Assembly: GCA_003552525.1 (NCBI GenBank)
Contig: PUNF01000098.1
Coordinates: 1 to 48,298 of the forward strand
From: Clostridia bacterium
GTDB lineage: Bacteria > Bacillota > Sulfobacillia > SLMV01
DNA: 48,298 nucleotides
Direction: 5' to 3'
The notes below the pieces were generated by a model. The model was not told where the DNA came from. It saw nothing but the letters and a program-made list of their open reading frames with translations, and searched no databases. This document shows, in pieces, positions 16,009 to 25,402 of the stretch (position 1 is its first letter; each line of letters begins with the position of its first letter). The translations under genes and the position numbers were made by a program.

Positions 16009-16716
16009 TTAGCCCTCCGGGTTGAACGTATATCCGACGCCCCAGCGTGTTACGATGAATACCGGCTTCGCGGGATTGTCTTCGATCTTCTTCCGGAGGC
16101 GCCCGACACAGACATCGACGGTTCGGGTATCATAGTGTTCCATTCCCCAGACAATCCGTAGCAGGTCTTCCCGCTCGAACACCCGACCCGGATGTAGTGC
16201 CATGAGGTGCAGCAGGTCAAACTCTTTTGCGGTCAATTCCGGCAAAGGGGCCCCGGATTTGGTTGCGATGCGAGCCTCGGGATCAATGGTCAGGACTCCG
16301 GCATTTATCCGGGCATCTTCTTCGTCGGTGCGCCGCTTCATCCGCCGCATCACCGCCTTCATGCGAGCCAAGAGCTCGCGGGTGTTGAACGGCTTAGTGA
16401 CATAATCGTCTGCCCCCATCTCCAATCCCACGATGCGATCGACGTCATCCCTCTTGGCGGTCAGCATGATGATGGGAATATCGCGGGTTTGCGGGCGCTG
16501 GCGAAGCTCGCGACAGATGCTAAGGCCATCCATGCCCGGTAACATCAGGTCAAGGATAATCATATCGGGCTTGGTCTGGAGGGCGAGGCGCAGGCCTTCT
16601 TCCCCATCGCGGGCAGAGGTAACCTGATATCCGTCACGCTCCATCGAGTGGGAAAGCCCTTTTACGATCCCCGGTTCATCTTCGACAAGCAAGACGCGCT
16701 CTTTCAGGCCGATCAC
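16009..16716 (-). CDS. OmpR/PhoB-family response regulator
   Basis: 235 residues. The receiver domain has the acidic pair in 'VLLVEDEPG', the phospho-Asp in 'DMIILDLMLPGMDG', and 'MLTAK' and 'VTKPFN' switch residues. The winged-helix output domain (about 140-232) has 'ELTAKEFDLLHLMALHPGRVFEREDLL' and 'TRTVDVCVGRLRKKIEDNP...GVGYTF'. The start is GTG 16716 with only a weak SD. It lies upstream of its kinase and divergent from a GerMN lipoprotein, which is a likely target. Similarity to WalR is general, not diagnostic. Confidence 0.92.
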   Translation of the reverse strand: MIGLKERVLLVEDEPGIVKGLSHSMERDGYQVTSARDGEEGLRLALQTKPDMIILDLMLPGMDGLSICRELRQRPQTRDIPIIMLTAKRDDVDRIVGLEMGADDYVTKPFNTRELLARMKAVMRRMKRRTDEEDARINAGVLTIDPEARIATKSGAPLPELTAKEFDLLHLMALHPGRVFEREDLLRIVWGMEHYDTRTVDVCVGRLRKKIEDNPAKPVFIVTRWGVGYTFNPEG

Positions 16717-16842
16717 CCCGTTTCTTATGTCATACTCATGTTACAAGATACGGGCATGTTTCGTAACAGTCGTGCGATATCCTCGCGGTGGATACGGGAG
16801 GTATCGATCCCGCAAAATGAAGAACCAACTGGAGGGATGGAC

Positions 16843-17673
16843 ATGTTGCGACACCAGGTAGTCTTATTTCTTTTGGTCATCATCTTCGCCGCAGCGGCGG
16901 GGATGGGCTGTGGTACCGACGCGGGGGCAGAACCGGGTCCTTCTGAGCCCGAAGTCCCTGCCGAACCATCGGTTCGACAGGAGGATATCGTGCTCTACCT
17001 ACCGGCTTCCGAAGGACGCTGGTTGGAAGAACACGAGGCAACGGTGGAAGTTCGCGGGGAAGCGCCGGGTGCAATCGTATTGGCGGAATGGGTTGATCGT
17101 GTCGATGCCTTACCCACCGGTGTGAAGGCGGAAGCAGACCTACAGCGGGATACCATGTACGTCAGCTTTAGTGATCAGATACGCGAGCTCTCGCTGGAGG
17201 CGGAGCCGATCGTGGTGAAATCCTTGGTACATACCATGTCGGCTTTAGAAGGCACCGAGAAGGTGCAAATCCTGATCGACGGCAAGCGCGTGGAAACACT
17301 GGCGGGAAATTCCTTCGTGGGAGAGCCGCTGACAAGAGACGACTCCGTTCTTGCAACGGAGGAATTTCGACCCATGGAGCCGGCGGATCCGAGGGAAGGC
17401 GAGCAGTTCATCTATGCAGAAATTGTCGAGGTAGGTGTAGCGGAGGGTTGGGTGCAAATCGAGCAACACATGGGGGATGCCAGGGATGAGGAGGTCGATC
17501 CCCGCATCGACCTGGCCGAAGAGGTCGTCATCCACCTGCAAATGGTAGATGCAGACGGGGATCTGAGTTATAGCATGCTCGCACCCGATGAGCTGCGGCA
17601 AGGTATGCTGGTTGGTATCATCCTAGATCCAGAGGGGAACGCTCGTGGCATGGTGGTGGAAGAAAACAATTGA
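16843..17673 (+). CDS. GerMN-domain lipoprotein
   Basis: 276 residues from ATG 16843, whose spacing to GGAGG (16831-16835) is seven bases; ATG 16837 is too close. The signal peptide ends in a lipobox-like 'AGMGC'. Residues about 45-165 form a GerMN domain ('DIVLYLPASEGRWLEEH', 'VVKSLVHTMSALEGTEKVQILIDGKRVETL'). The C-terminal 90 residues ('GEQFIYAEIVEVGVAEGWVQIEQH') form a small beta-rich domain I do not recognise. GerMN proteins act in spore germination or at the cell wall in non-sporulating species. It is divergent from the two-component system, with about 120 bases between them that include the imperfect repeat TGTTAC...GTAACA. Confidence 0.82.
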   Translation: MLRHQVVLFLLVIIFAAAAGMGCGTDAGAEPGPSEPEVPAEPSVRQEDIVLYLPASEGRWLEEHEATVEVRGEAPGAIVLAEWVDRVDALPTGVKAEADLQRDTMYVSFSDQIRELSLEAEPIVVKSLVHTMSALEGTEKVQILIDGKRVETLAGNSFVGEPLTRDDSVLATEEFRPMEPADPREGEQFIYAEIVEVGVAEGWVQIEQHMGDARDEEVDPRIDLAEEVVIHLQMVDADGDLSYSMLAPDELRQGMLVGIILDPEGNARGMVVEENN

Positions 17674-17994
17674 CTTCATTGGCCTGCACGGCCAGGGAAT
17701 GCCTACTCTACCATTGTCCTCGGAGTCAGTCGGGTCCAAATACCCTTGGACCCGGCTGATGCTTCATGGGGATTTGATCGGGGGCCTGTCCGGGGACTCT
17801 TCTTCGAAACCCGCCCCGAAGAACCATGTGTGACCACGCGATGCCCGCGGCAATCAAACGTTGGCGTTTCGCAAACATACGCCGTAGGTGATAAATTGGA
17901 TTATGGGCGTGAAGCTCTCCCCGGAGAGTGGATCGCAAAAATCACGCGTTGTACCATCGCACGTAGCATATTGGATCAAAGGGGGTAATGTATT
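17674..17994. other. Intergenic region with one strong hairpin before the AKR operon
   Basis: 321 bases without a gene. A 13-bp stem (17727-17739/17746-17758, one G-U pair, six-base loop) probably ends the GerMN transcript although no U run follows. A smaller repeat, GGCGT...ACGCC, lies near 17865-17885. I see no convincing -35/-10 pair for the downstream operon. Confidence 0.5.
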
Positions 17995-18951
17995 GTGCGG
18001 TTGATAGATTGGGGAGACGGCTGGCACGTTAGCGAACTTTGCTTCGGAGTTTTACCCATGGGACCTCTACAGAAGGATCTTGACCCGAAACGGGGCGCAG
18101 AAGTCCTCCTGGAAGCCTTCCGCCGTGGTGTGAACTTTATTGATACCGCACAGTCGTACAAGACCTACCCACACATTCGCAAAGCGCTTGATCGCTGGGA
18201 TGAGGATGAACCCATTTACATTGCCAGCAAGTCCAATGCGCAAACGCGGGAGGACATGCGATTGGCAGTCGATGAAGCCTTGGATCAGCTGGGGCGGGAT
18301 CACATTGACATCATGCACCTGCACGCTGCGAGAGTTGACGTGGACGTGTTTGACGTCCGCAAAGGAGCCCTGGATTATCTTCGGGAGTGCCGTGATCGCG
18401 GTATCGTAAAGCGCATTGGTATTTCCACGCATTCTGCACCGGTTGTTGCACGAGCGGCGGAAGAGACCGACATCGATGTCGTGTATCCGATCATTAATCG
18501 CGGGGGCCTGGGCATTCTCTCTGGTGATCGCTCGGATATGGAACAAGCCATCGCAAAGTGCCGCCGGGCGGGCAAGAAACTGTACGCAATGAAGGTATAC
18601 GGGGGAGGGAGTTTCCTCGGTGATCGCCGCGGTGCGCTCGAGTACGCGCGATCCGTGGAGGGCATCGACGTGGTATCCATCGGGATGGTTCACGAAGACG
18701 AAGTGGCCGTGAACGTCGACCTCTTCAACGGAGAAGAAGTGGACGAAGCGTTGTGGGATGCTACCGCCGGAGGCGAGCGCAAGAAGCTGCATATTCTTTG
18801 GCTTTGCACCTCCTGCGGCACCTGCCTCGAACACTGTCCGAACGAAGCACTGTCGCTGGGAGATGATCGGTGCGTGGTTGACCGCGAGCGGTGTATCCTA
18901 TGCGGTTACTGTGCACCGCATTGCCCGGAGTTCGCCATCCGGATGGTTTGA
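17995..18951 (+). CDS. Aldo/keto reductase with C-terminal 2[4Fe-4S] ferredoxin domain
   Basis: 318 residues. The TIM-barrel AKR domain (about 1-240) keeps the catalytic tetrad: Asp and Tyr in 'NFIDTAQSY', Lys in 'YIASKSN', His in 'IDIMHLHAA'. The C terminus carries two ferredoxin motifs, 'CTSCGTCLEHCP' and 'CILCGYCAPHCP'. This fused family is common in anaerobes, where it probably couples ferredoxin or Fe-S electron flow to carbonyl reduction; the substrate is unknown. GTG 17995 follows AAAGGGGG by nine bases. It heads the tight gene string that runs into the F0 genes. Confidence 0.88.
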   Translation: MRLIDWGDGWHVSELCFGVLPMGPLQKDLDPKRGAEVLLEAFRRGVNFIDTAQSYKTYPHIRKALDRWDEDEPIYIASKSNAQTREDMRLAVDEALDQLGRDHIDIMHLHAARVDVDVFDVRKGALDYLRECRDRGIVKRIGISTHSAPVVARAAEETDIDVVYPIINRGGLGILSGDRSDMEQAIAKCRRAGKKLYAMKVYGGGSFLGDRRGALEYARSVEGIDVVSIGMVHEDEVAVNVDLFNGEEVDEALWDATAGGERKKLHILWLCTSCGTCLEHCPNEALSLGDDRCVVDRERCILCGYCAPHCPEFAIRMV

Positions 18952-18972
18952 GTCTCTTAGAGGGGGATGTCT

Positions 18973-20094
18973 TTGACGGCAAAACTCGGCTTAATCGTGA
19001 ATCCCATCGCTGGCATGGGAGGCCGTGTAGGTCTTAAGGGAACAGATGGAGATGCATTGGACCGAGCGAGGGCGTTAGGGGCAAAGCCCGAAGCACCGCG
19101 ACGTGCAGGGCTCGCCCTCGAGACGGTCCGACGCAAGGGTGCGGACGATATAGAGATCCTAACGGCCGCGGGAGAAATGGGGGAAGACTCCGCGCGCGAT
19201 GCGGGTCTAGCTGTCACCATAGTTGCCGAGCCCCAGGGCAACGAGACCTCGGCCGATGACACGCGGGCGGTGGGTCGGGAACTCAAGACACATGGTGTGG
19301 ATCTTGTGGTGTTCGTCGGGGGTGACGGTACGGCGCGAGATATTATGGACTCCATCGGTACCTGCACACCCGTGATCGGGATTCCGGCCGGGGTGAAGAT
19401 GCACTCTGCCGTGTTCGCAACGGATCCGCGAAGCGGTGGGGAACTGATCAGCCGCTTCTTGCGGGGAGACATAGAGCGCACGCGCGAGGCCGAGGTGATG
19501 GATATCGATGAGGAAGCGTTTCGCGAGGGTCGACTTTCCGCCAGGCTTTACGGCCATGTTATGACACCCTATGATCCGGCCCTGATCCAGGATTTGAAAA
19601 TGGGCAGTGCAGCCGATGAAGATGCGCTCATGGATGCAATCGCGCAACGCGTGGTGGATGCAATGGATCCCGAAACACTTTATATCATCGGACCGGGGAC
19701 CACCACGAGGAGAATACTCGAGCGCATGGATCTGCCCGCAACGCTTCTTGGTGTTGACCTCGTTAAGGCGAACAAGGTTCTCGCGAGCGATGCAAATGAG
19801 CGGGAAATCTTAGACTGCCTGGATGAATCGCCTTCGGCACGCATCATCGTAACGCCTATCGGGGGACAGGGATACCTGTTCGGGCGAGGCAATCAGCAGA
19901 TTTCCGCGCGCGTTATCGAACGTGTTGGCGGAAAGGAAGCGATCACCATCGTCGCCGCCAAAAGCAAGTTGCTCGCGCTTGGGCGCCGGCCACTGCTGGT
20001 CGACACCGGCGACCCAGGAGTAGATGAGAGCCTTCGGGGATATGTGCCGGTGATCGTAGATTACCGCGAGGACTCGGTACGCAAGATAAGGTGA
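18973..20094 (+). CDS. ATP-NAD kinase/AcoX-like protein
   Basis: About 373 residues, larger than NadK (about 270-300). The N terminus has 'GLIVNPIAGMGGRVGLKGTDG', the kinase loop is 'VVFVGGDGTARDIM', and 'GIPAGVKMHSAVFA' follows. This is the ATP-NAD kinase family that includes AcoX, with a family-specific C-terminal domain ending in 'GRRPLLVDTGDPGVDESLRGYV'. NAD phosphorylation is plausible but unproven for this branch. ATG 18967 abuts the G-run directly, while TTG 18973 has a six-base gap after AGAGGGGG, so I prefer TTG. It lies 21 bases after the AKR gene. Confidence 0.85.
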   Translation: MTAKLGLIVNPIAGMGGRVGLKGTDGDALDRARALGAKPEAPRRAGLALETVRRKGADDIEILTAAGEMGEDSARDAGLAVTIVAEPQGNETSADDTRAVGRELKTHGVDLVVFVGGDGTARDIMDSIGTCTPVIGIPAGVKMHSAVFATDPRSGGELISRFLRGDIERTREAEVMDIDEEAFREGRLSARLYGHVMTPYDPALIQDLKMGSAADEDALMDAIAQRVVDAMDPETLYIIGPGTTTRRILERMDLPATLLGVDLVKANKVLASDANEREILDCLDESPSARIIVTPIGGQGYLFGRGNQQISARVIERVGGKEAITIVAAKSKLLALGRRPLLVDTGDPGVDESLRGYVPVIVDYREDSVRKIR

Positions 20095-20141
20095 TCGTAA
20101 CTTGATGAATTGGCATGTCGTGGAGCGTAAGGGGGCTGACG

Positions 20142-20993
20142 ATGTACTCACTCGGCCAGGTGTTTGATGCCCATTCAGAAGATATGACCGATCCCTCCGG
20201 GAAGACAATCCGGGTGATAACGAGTGGCGCCGTTCGAGACGTTGCCCGAATCCTCGGCACATCGCCAAGGGAGGCCGAGATTTCTTCGTTGGAAGCGGGG
20301 ATTTGGCCCATGCGTTACGAGCGTAACCGAGGCACACTCGGTAGTGGAGGGCAGCTTCGGCTTCTTCGATCGCATGCGGCGGTGGTAGGCCTCGGGGGTC
20401 TAGGTGGGCTCGCGGCCGAATTGTTGGTGCGCGCGGGTATTGGAAAAATCACGGTATTCGATCCGGATTGCTACGACGAAACGAACCTGAACCGGCAATT
20501 GCATAGTCTCGCGGACAACCTCGGTGAGTCGAAGCGTGCGTCTACATCGGCGCGGTTGCGCGATATTGATCCACACGTTGATGTGCGCGAATACGGGGAG
20601 GTTGCGGGTCTGCAGGATGGCACCGATAAGATGGCGGGTGTGGATATCGTCTTGGATTGCCTCGACAGTGTATCCGATCGGTTACTCCTAGTCGAGATCT
20701 GCCGGTTCCTTCAGGTTCCCATGATCCACGGTGCGATCGCTGGCTACTCGGGGCAGATCGCGGTGGTGCATCCGGGAGATCGAATACTGGAGATACTGTA
20801 TGATTCCGGTGGTGATACCGAGCAGGGCATAGAAGTTTCGACGGGCAATCTCGGCCCCACGGCCGCCACGGTTGCTTCCATACAGGTTTCGGAGGCGATC
20901 AAGGTTCTGACGGGAACGGGTCATTTGGCCTCGGGTGGGGTTTTGCTGGTGGATTTGTACCGGGGACAGTTCGAAAAGGTGCCACTAGCATGA
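20142..20993 (+). CDS. HesA/MoeB/ThiF-family E1-like adenylyltransferase, cysteine-poor
   Basis: 283 residues from ATG 20142 (AAGGGGG six bases upstream). The nucleotide loop is 'VVGLGGLGG' at about 81-89, and 'DETNLNRQL' with 'LDCLDSVSDR' are the usual E1 motifs. These enzymes adenylate the C-terminal Gly-Gly of ubiquitin-like sulfur carriers. The two Zn CxxC pairs and the catalytic Cys loop of MoeB/ThiF are absent; only three isolated cysteines remain. It is thus like the Cys-free adenylyltransferase-only branch. No ThiS/MoaD partner is encoded in the window. Its stop overlaps the next start by four bases. Confidence 0.87.
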   Translation: MYSLGQVFDAHSEDMTDPSGKTIRVITSGAVRDVARILGTSPREAEISSLEAGIWPMRYERNRGTLGSGGQLRLLRSHAAVVGLGGLGGLAAELLVRAGIGKITVFDPDCYDETNLNRQLHSLADNLGESKRASTSARLRDIDPHVDVREYGEVAGLQDGTDKMAGVDIVLDCLDSVSDRLLLVEICRFLQVPMIHGAIAGYSGQIAVVHPGDRILEILYDSGGDTEQGIEVSTGNLGPTAATVASIQVSEAIKVLTGTGHLASGGVLLVDLYRGQFEKVPLA

Positions 20994-22141
20994 GATTTGG
21001 GTTATGCGTGGCGATAGCATTGGCGCTAGTACTCGTCTGGACCATGCCCGGTATCGGGCACGCCATGGAGCCGGCGGAGGAGCCCTCGGCTACGATCGAC
21101 ACGTATCGGGCGACGGTTCTCGAGGCGGAAGAGGTGGATCCCGACCCGGGCGCACACTTCGGCGGAATGGGTGCACAGCAGCGGGTCGTCGTCGAGGTGC
21201 ATTCGGGACCCTGGGAGGGGGAGCATACCCTGGCGAATTACCTGACGGGGAACCCGGCCTATGACATCATTGTCGCGCCAGGAGATCGTGTACTCGTGGG
21301 TGCTTCCGATCACGCCGGCGAGACCGAACTATTCATCACGGATTTTGTCCGTGATGTACCGATACTTTTTCTCCTTGGCGCGTTTGCCGCCGCCCTCGTG
21401 CTCGTTGGAGGGTTACAGGGCCTGAAAACGCTCCTGGTACTCGGGCTCACCGCGCTGGCTGTGTTTTACGGGCTGATTCCGGCGATACTGGCCGGTTGGC
21501 CCCCCGTTGTGATGACGGTTGTGGTCAGCGCCATCGTCGTCAGCGTCAGCCTATTAATCATCGTGGGCCGGGGAACCAAGACGGTGGCTGCCGTGATTGG
21601 AACGGTGGCGGGCGTGCTCTTCGCCGGGGTGCTTGCGGCCCTATTCGGGCGATGGGCACACCTGATGGGCTTACATACGCAGGAGTCTCAGATGCTGCTA
21701 TTCACGGTCGAGGGGAGCCTCGATTTCCGGGGTTTGCTATTCTCCGGGATGATCCTGGGAGCGTTGGGGGCCGTGATGGACGTATCCGTATCCATTGCAT
21801 CCGCGGTTGAAGAGGTGCATCGTGTCCGTGATGATACGAAGTTTGGAGCACTCGTTCGCTCCGGAATGAACGTGGGGCGGGATGTGCTTGGCACCATGTC
21901 TAACACGTTGATCCTCGCTTATGCGGGCAGCGCGTTGCCCCTGATCCTGCTGCTCGTGGCGCATCGGGCGGATTTTGTAGGCACCGTGAATATGGACGTG
22001 ATCGCGACGGAAATCATTAGGGCACTTACTGGAAGCATCGGGCTTATCCTGTGTGTGCCAGTCACAGCACTAACCGCGGGTTGGCTGAAGGTGCGCACTG
22101 CGTCGTTACCACGGCGTCGTGCGCCGCGGGCAAAGCGGTAG
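20990..22141 (+). CDS. YibE/F-family multi-pass membrane protein
   Basis: 383 residues. A signal-like N terminus is followed by an extracytoplasmic beta-rich domain (about 30-115, 'YRATVLEAEEVDPDPG', 'VAPGDRVLVG') and then about 7-8 transmembrane helices with the family core 'LDFRGLLFSGMILGALGAVMDVSVSIASAVEEV' and 'MNVGRDVLGTMSNTLILAYAGSALPLILL'. YibE/F proteins have no established function; transport of an unknown solute is suspected. The tail is Arg-rich and cytoplasmic. It sits 25 bases before atpZ. Confidence 0.85.
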   Translation: MRFGLCVAIALALVLVWTMPGIGHAMEPAEEPSATIDTYRATVLEAEEVDPDPGAHFGGMGAQQRVVVEVHSGPWEGEHTLANYLTGNPAYDIIVAPGDRVLVGASDHAGETELFITDFVRDVPILFLLGAFAAALVLVGGLQGLKTLLVLGLTALAVFYGLIPAILAGWPPVVMTVVVSAIVVSVSLLIIVGRGTKTVAAVIGTVAGVLFAGVLAALFGRWAHLMGLHTQESQMLLFTVEGSLDFRGLLFSGMILGALGAVMDVSVSIASAVEEVHRVRDDTKFGALVRSGMNVGRDVLGTMSNTLILAYAGSALPLILLLVAHRADFVGTVNMDVIATEIIRALTGSIGLILCVPVTALTAGWLKVRTASLPRRRAPRAKR

Positions 22142-22166
22142 CGGCAGTATTGGGGGCGGGGTTGCG

Positions 22167-22412
22167 ATGTTCGTTCTTCGTCAGGTCGCGGGTTATTTTT
22201 CTTTAATTTTCCAGGTAGGGCTTTTGATTGTCGTGTCCATCTTCCTAGGCTTCCGGCTGGGGAATTGGTTGGACGGGATCCTGGGGACGGGAATGCTCCT
22301 CACGATAGCCGGACTTATCCTGGGTGTACTAGCGGGTTTCTGGGGGGCTTATCGGACAATCCTTCGGGTGATTGAGAACGCGGGGGAATCCGATCGTAAC
22401 GAGGGGACGTAG
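22167..22412 (+). CDS. atpZ: AtpZ/AtpI-like small membrane protein
   Basis: 81 residues with two transmembrane helices, 'FSLIFQVGLLIVVSIFLGFRLGNWLDGILG' and 'LLTIAGLILGVLAGFWGAYRTI', and the loop typical of AtpZ (DUF/F0F1-ATPase gene-1 family). AtpZ and AtpI are proposed to aid Mg or Ca uptake and c-ring assembly for the ATP synthase. The ATG at 22167 follows a G-rich SD; the ORF track start at 22119 lies inside the previous gene. It is the first gene of the F0 set. Confidence 0.8.
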   Translation: MFVLRQVAGYFSLIFQVGLLIVVSIFLGFRLGNWLDGILGTGMLLTIAGLILGVLAGFWGAYRTILRVIENAGESDRNEGT

Positions 22413-22419
22413 TACAGGC

Positions 22420-22874
22420 ATGGACTCACTTGACCGTTTGCGCTATCGGGCAACCGCGGGAGATCTTGTCTTTCTCGTGGTTGGTCTCGTGGTATTCTTC
22501 CTTCTCGGTCTCGGTCATTTCTGGTATCCTTTTGTCTTGGGTGTGTTGCTGGGTATCTTGAATCTACATATTCACGCTTACTCTGTCCGCAAGGTTGCCG
22601 ATGCTGCAACCGGAGGACAGAGTGCGTCGGTGGGAATCCGTGCGGCGCTCTTATACATGTCAAGATTTCTCATACTGGTCGCCGTACTGTCGTACGAATA
22701 CTTGATACGAGGAACCGAACTATTGCCCGCCGTTTTCGGCTTGTTGGGAACCTATGCAGTACTGGTTGCTACCGGTATAATGGATGCGCGACGCCATCCG
22801 GGAAAGCGATCCGCTGTTGAAAAGCACCCCGAATCGTGCGTCGATGAGTGGGGGAACGGGTTGGAGGATAGGTA

Positions 22875-22875
<1 letters not shown>
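22420..22875 (+). CDS. atpI: ATP synthase subunit I (AtpI-like)
   Basis: 151 residues from ATG 22420, eight bases after atpZ. There are four hydrophobic helices in the order expected for AtpI ('AGDLVFLVVGLVVFFLLGLGHF', 'PFVLGVLLGILNLHIHAYSV', 'RAALLYMSRFLILVAVLSYEYL', 'FGLLGTYAVLVATGI'). AtpI is not part of the finished enzyme but assists c-ring assembly. The family is poorly conserved, and the call leans on the position just before atpB. Confidence 0.8.
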
Positions 22876-23812
<937 letters not shown>

Positions 23813-23859
23813 TCTTCCCAGAGGGGAGTATACGGGCAACGAAGGGATGAAGATGAGCC

Positions 23860-24348
23860 TTGGTAGATATAACATGGACGCTCGTCATCCAGATAATCAG
23901 TTTCCTGCTCTTCTTCCTCGCATTTCGCCGGATCTTTATCACGCCGGTGATGCGAACCATGGAGCGCCGTGAGGAGAACATAACCGCACTTCTCGAGGCG
24001 GCGGAGGAGCGTCGCGAGGAGTCGGTGGAACTGCAGGAGAGAATTTCTGACCGACTCCGCGAAGCCAAGAGCGAGGCATCTCGCGTCGTGGAAGAAGCGG
24101 AAGAGGAAGCCCGCCGACGCTATGAAGCGATCGTGTCGGAGGCCCGTGAAGAAGGGGATCGTGTGCTTGCCGAGGCCAGGTCTACCATCGAAGAGGAGCG
24201 TACACGCGCCCTCGAATCCTTTCACAGGGATGCCGTAGATCTGGCACAGATTATTTCCGAGAAGGTCCTCACTCGGCAACTCGATGAGAAAGAGCGTCAT
24301 GTGCTGGAAGAGCAACTGGAGCGCCGCCTCGAGCAAAGTCGTCGCTAG
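23860..24348 (+). CDS. atpF: F0 ATP synthase subunit b
   Basis: 162 residues from TTG 23860, the only start in frame with a reasonable upstream region. A single N-terminal transmembrane helix ('TLVIQIISFLLFFLAFRRIF') is followed by a long charged coiled coil rich in Glu, Arg and Ala to the C terminus. This is the normal length and shape of the peripheral stalk b subunit, which normally docks on the delta subunit and F1. Here the operon ends right after it: the next gene is ldcA and no atpH, atpA, atpG, atpD or atpC follows. Confidence 0.92.
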   Translation: MVDITWTLVIQIISFLLFFLAFRRIFITPVMRTMERREENITALLEAAEERREESVELQERISDRLREAKSEASRVVEEAEEEARRRYEAIVSEAREEGDRVLAEARSTIEEERTRALESFHRDAVDLAQIISEKVLTRQLDEKERHVLEEQLERRLEQSRR

Positions 24349-24366
24349 GAGCGGCCATCTCTTTCC

Positions 24367-24398
24367 CACCGGGCCCCCGTTCGAGCGGGGGCCCGGTG
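24367..24398 (+). terminator. Strong hairpin ending the F0 operon
   Basis: CACCGGGCCCCCG (24367-24379) pairs perfectly over 13 bases with CGGGGGCCCGGTG (24386-24398) across a six-base loop. It lies 18 bases after the atpF stop. The U tract is poor (CTTAGCCTCTT), but the stem is the most stable in the window. Confidence 0.75.
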
Positions 24399-24419
24399 CT
24401 TAGCCTCTTGGAGGTTGCC

Positions 24420-25361
24420 TTGAGCAACGGTCTCGGATGGCACAAACCGCCTGGCCTACCAAGCCATGGAACGATCGGCATTGTGGCACCGGCGGGCCCG
24501 GTGGATGCTGATTTGTTGCGTGTCGGTGAATCTGCCCTGGCCGAGATGGGCTTTCGAACGGTTCGATCTCCCCATCTATTCGCGAGGGAACACTATCTCG
24601 CCGGTCCAGACGCAATTCGCGCGATGGATATGGCGCAAATGTTCCTCGATCCCGAGATCGATGCGATCGTCGTTGCCCGAGGTGGCTTTGGCTGCTCGCG
24701 CATCCTGCCGCACCTGGAAGAACTACTCCCCTCGGTGGTACCGAAGATCCTCGTGGGGTTTAGCGATGTCACCGCCCTCCACCTTTGGCTTTTGCGCCAT
24801 GGTATCATTACTTTCCACGGTCCGGTCGCCGCTGGCCGGTATCCCTGGACACCGCAGACAAAAGATGCGTTTCTACGTGCAGTGCAAGATCCTGGCGCTT
24901 TGGGCCGTGTGCCTCATCCGCGACAGGCCCCTCCAAGGATATCCCTTCACGATGGGTGTGCCCGCGCACGCATCGTGGGTGGCAATCTCAGCCTGCTGTG
25001 CGCATCATTGGGGACCCCATACGAAGTCGTACTCGATGATCACATCCTGTTTCTCGAGGATGTAGGTGAACCGATGTATCGGATCGATCGCATGATGACC
25101 CAGCTGCTGCAGACGGGTAAGCTGGATAGGATCCGTGGGATGGTCTTGGGAGAGTTCCTGGATTGCCCGGAGTATGCCGGTCGAGATGCGGTGGCAGTCA
25201 TTGGAACCTTTGCCCGGGAGCTCGACGTTCCTTGCTTTGCCGGAGTGGCGGCGGGTCACGGGATGCATCGGATAACCTTGCCACTCGGCGTGGAAGTCGA
25301 GATGCGTGGCGAAGAGTGTGAGCTGGAGATCTTGGAGAGTGCCGTAAACGCTGCGCAGTGA
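24420..25361 (+). CDS. ldcA: LD-carboxypeptidase (peptidase family S66)
   Basis: About 313 residues from TTG 24420, which has GGAGG five bases upstream. The catalytic Ser is in 'LVGFSDVTALHLW', Glu in 'LFLEDVGEPMYRIDRMM' and His in 'VAAGHGMHRITLP', completing the Ser-Glu-His triad of S66 enzymes. It removes the terminal D-Ala from tetrapeptides in wall recycling, or in the MccF branch cleaves microcin-like acyl-adenylates. No signal peptide is present, so it acts in the cytoplasm. The stop overlaps the possible GTG start of the next ORF. Confidence 0.9.
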   Translation: MSNGLGWHKPPGLPSHGTIGIVAPAGPVDADLLRVGESALAEMGFRTVRSPHLFAREHYLAGPDAIRAMDMAQMFLDPEIDAIVVARGGFGCSRILPHLEELLPSVVPKILVGFSDVTALHLWLLRHGIITFHGPVAAGRYPWTPQTKDAFLRAVQDPGALGRVPHPRQAPPRISLHDGCARARIVGGNLSLLCASLGTPYEVVLDDHILFLEDVGEPMYRIDRMMTQLLQTGKLDRIRGMVLGEFLDCPEYAGRDAVAVIGTFARELDVPCFAGVAAGHGMHRITLPLGVEVEMRGEECELEILESAVNAAQ

Positions 25362-25402
25362 TCGAGATTGGTGGAAAACGTTTGACTTGGAGGTACGAGA
25401 AA

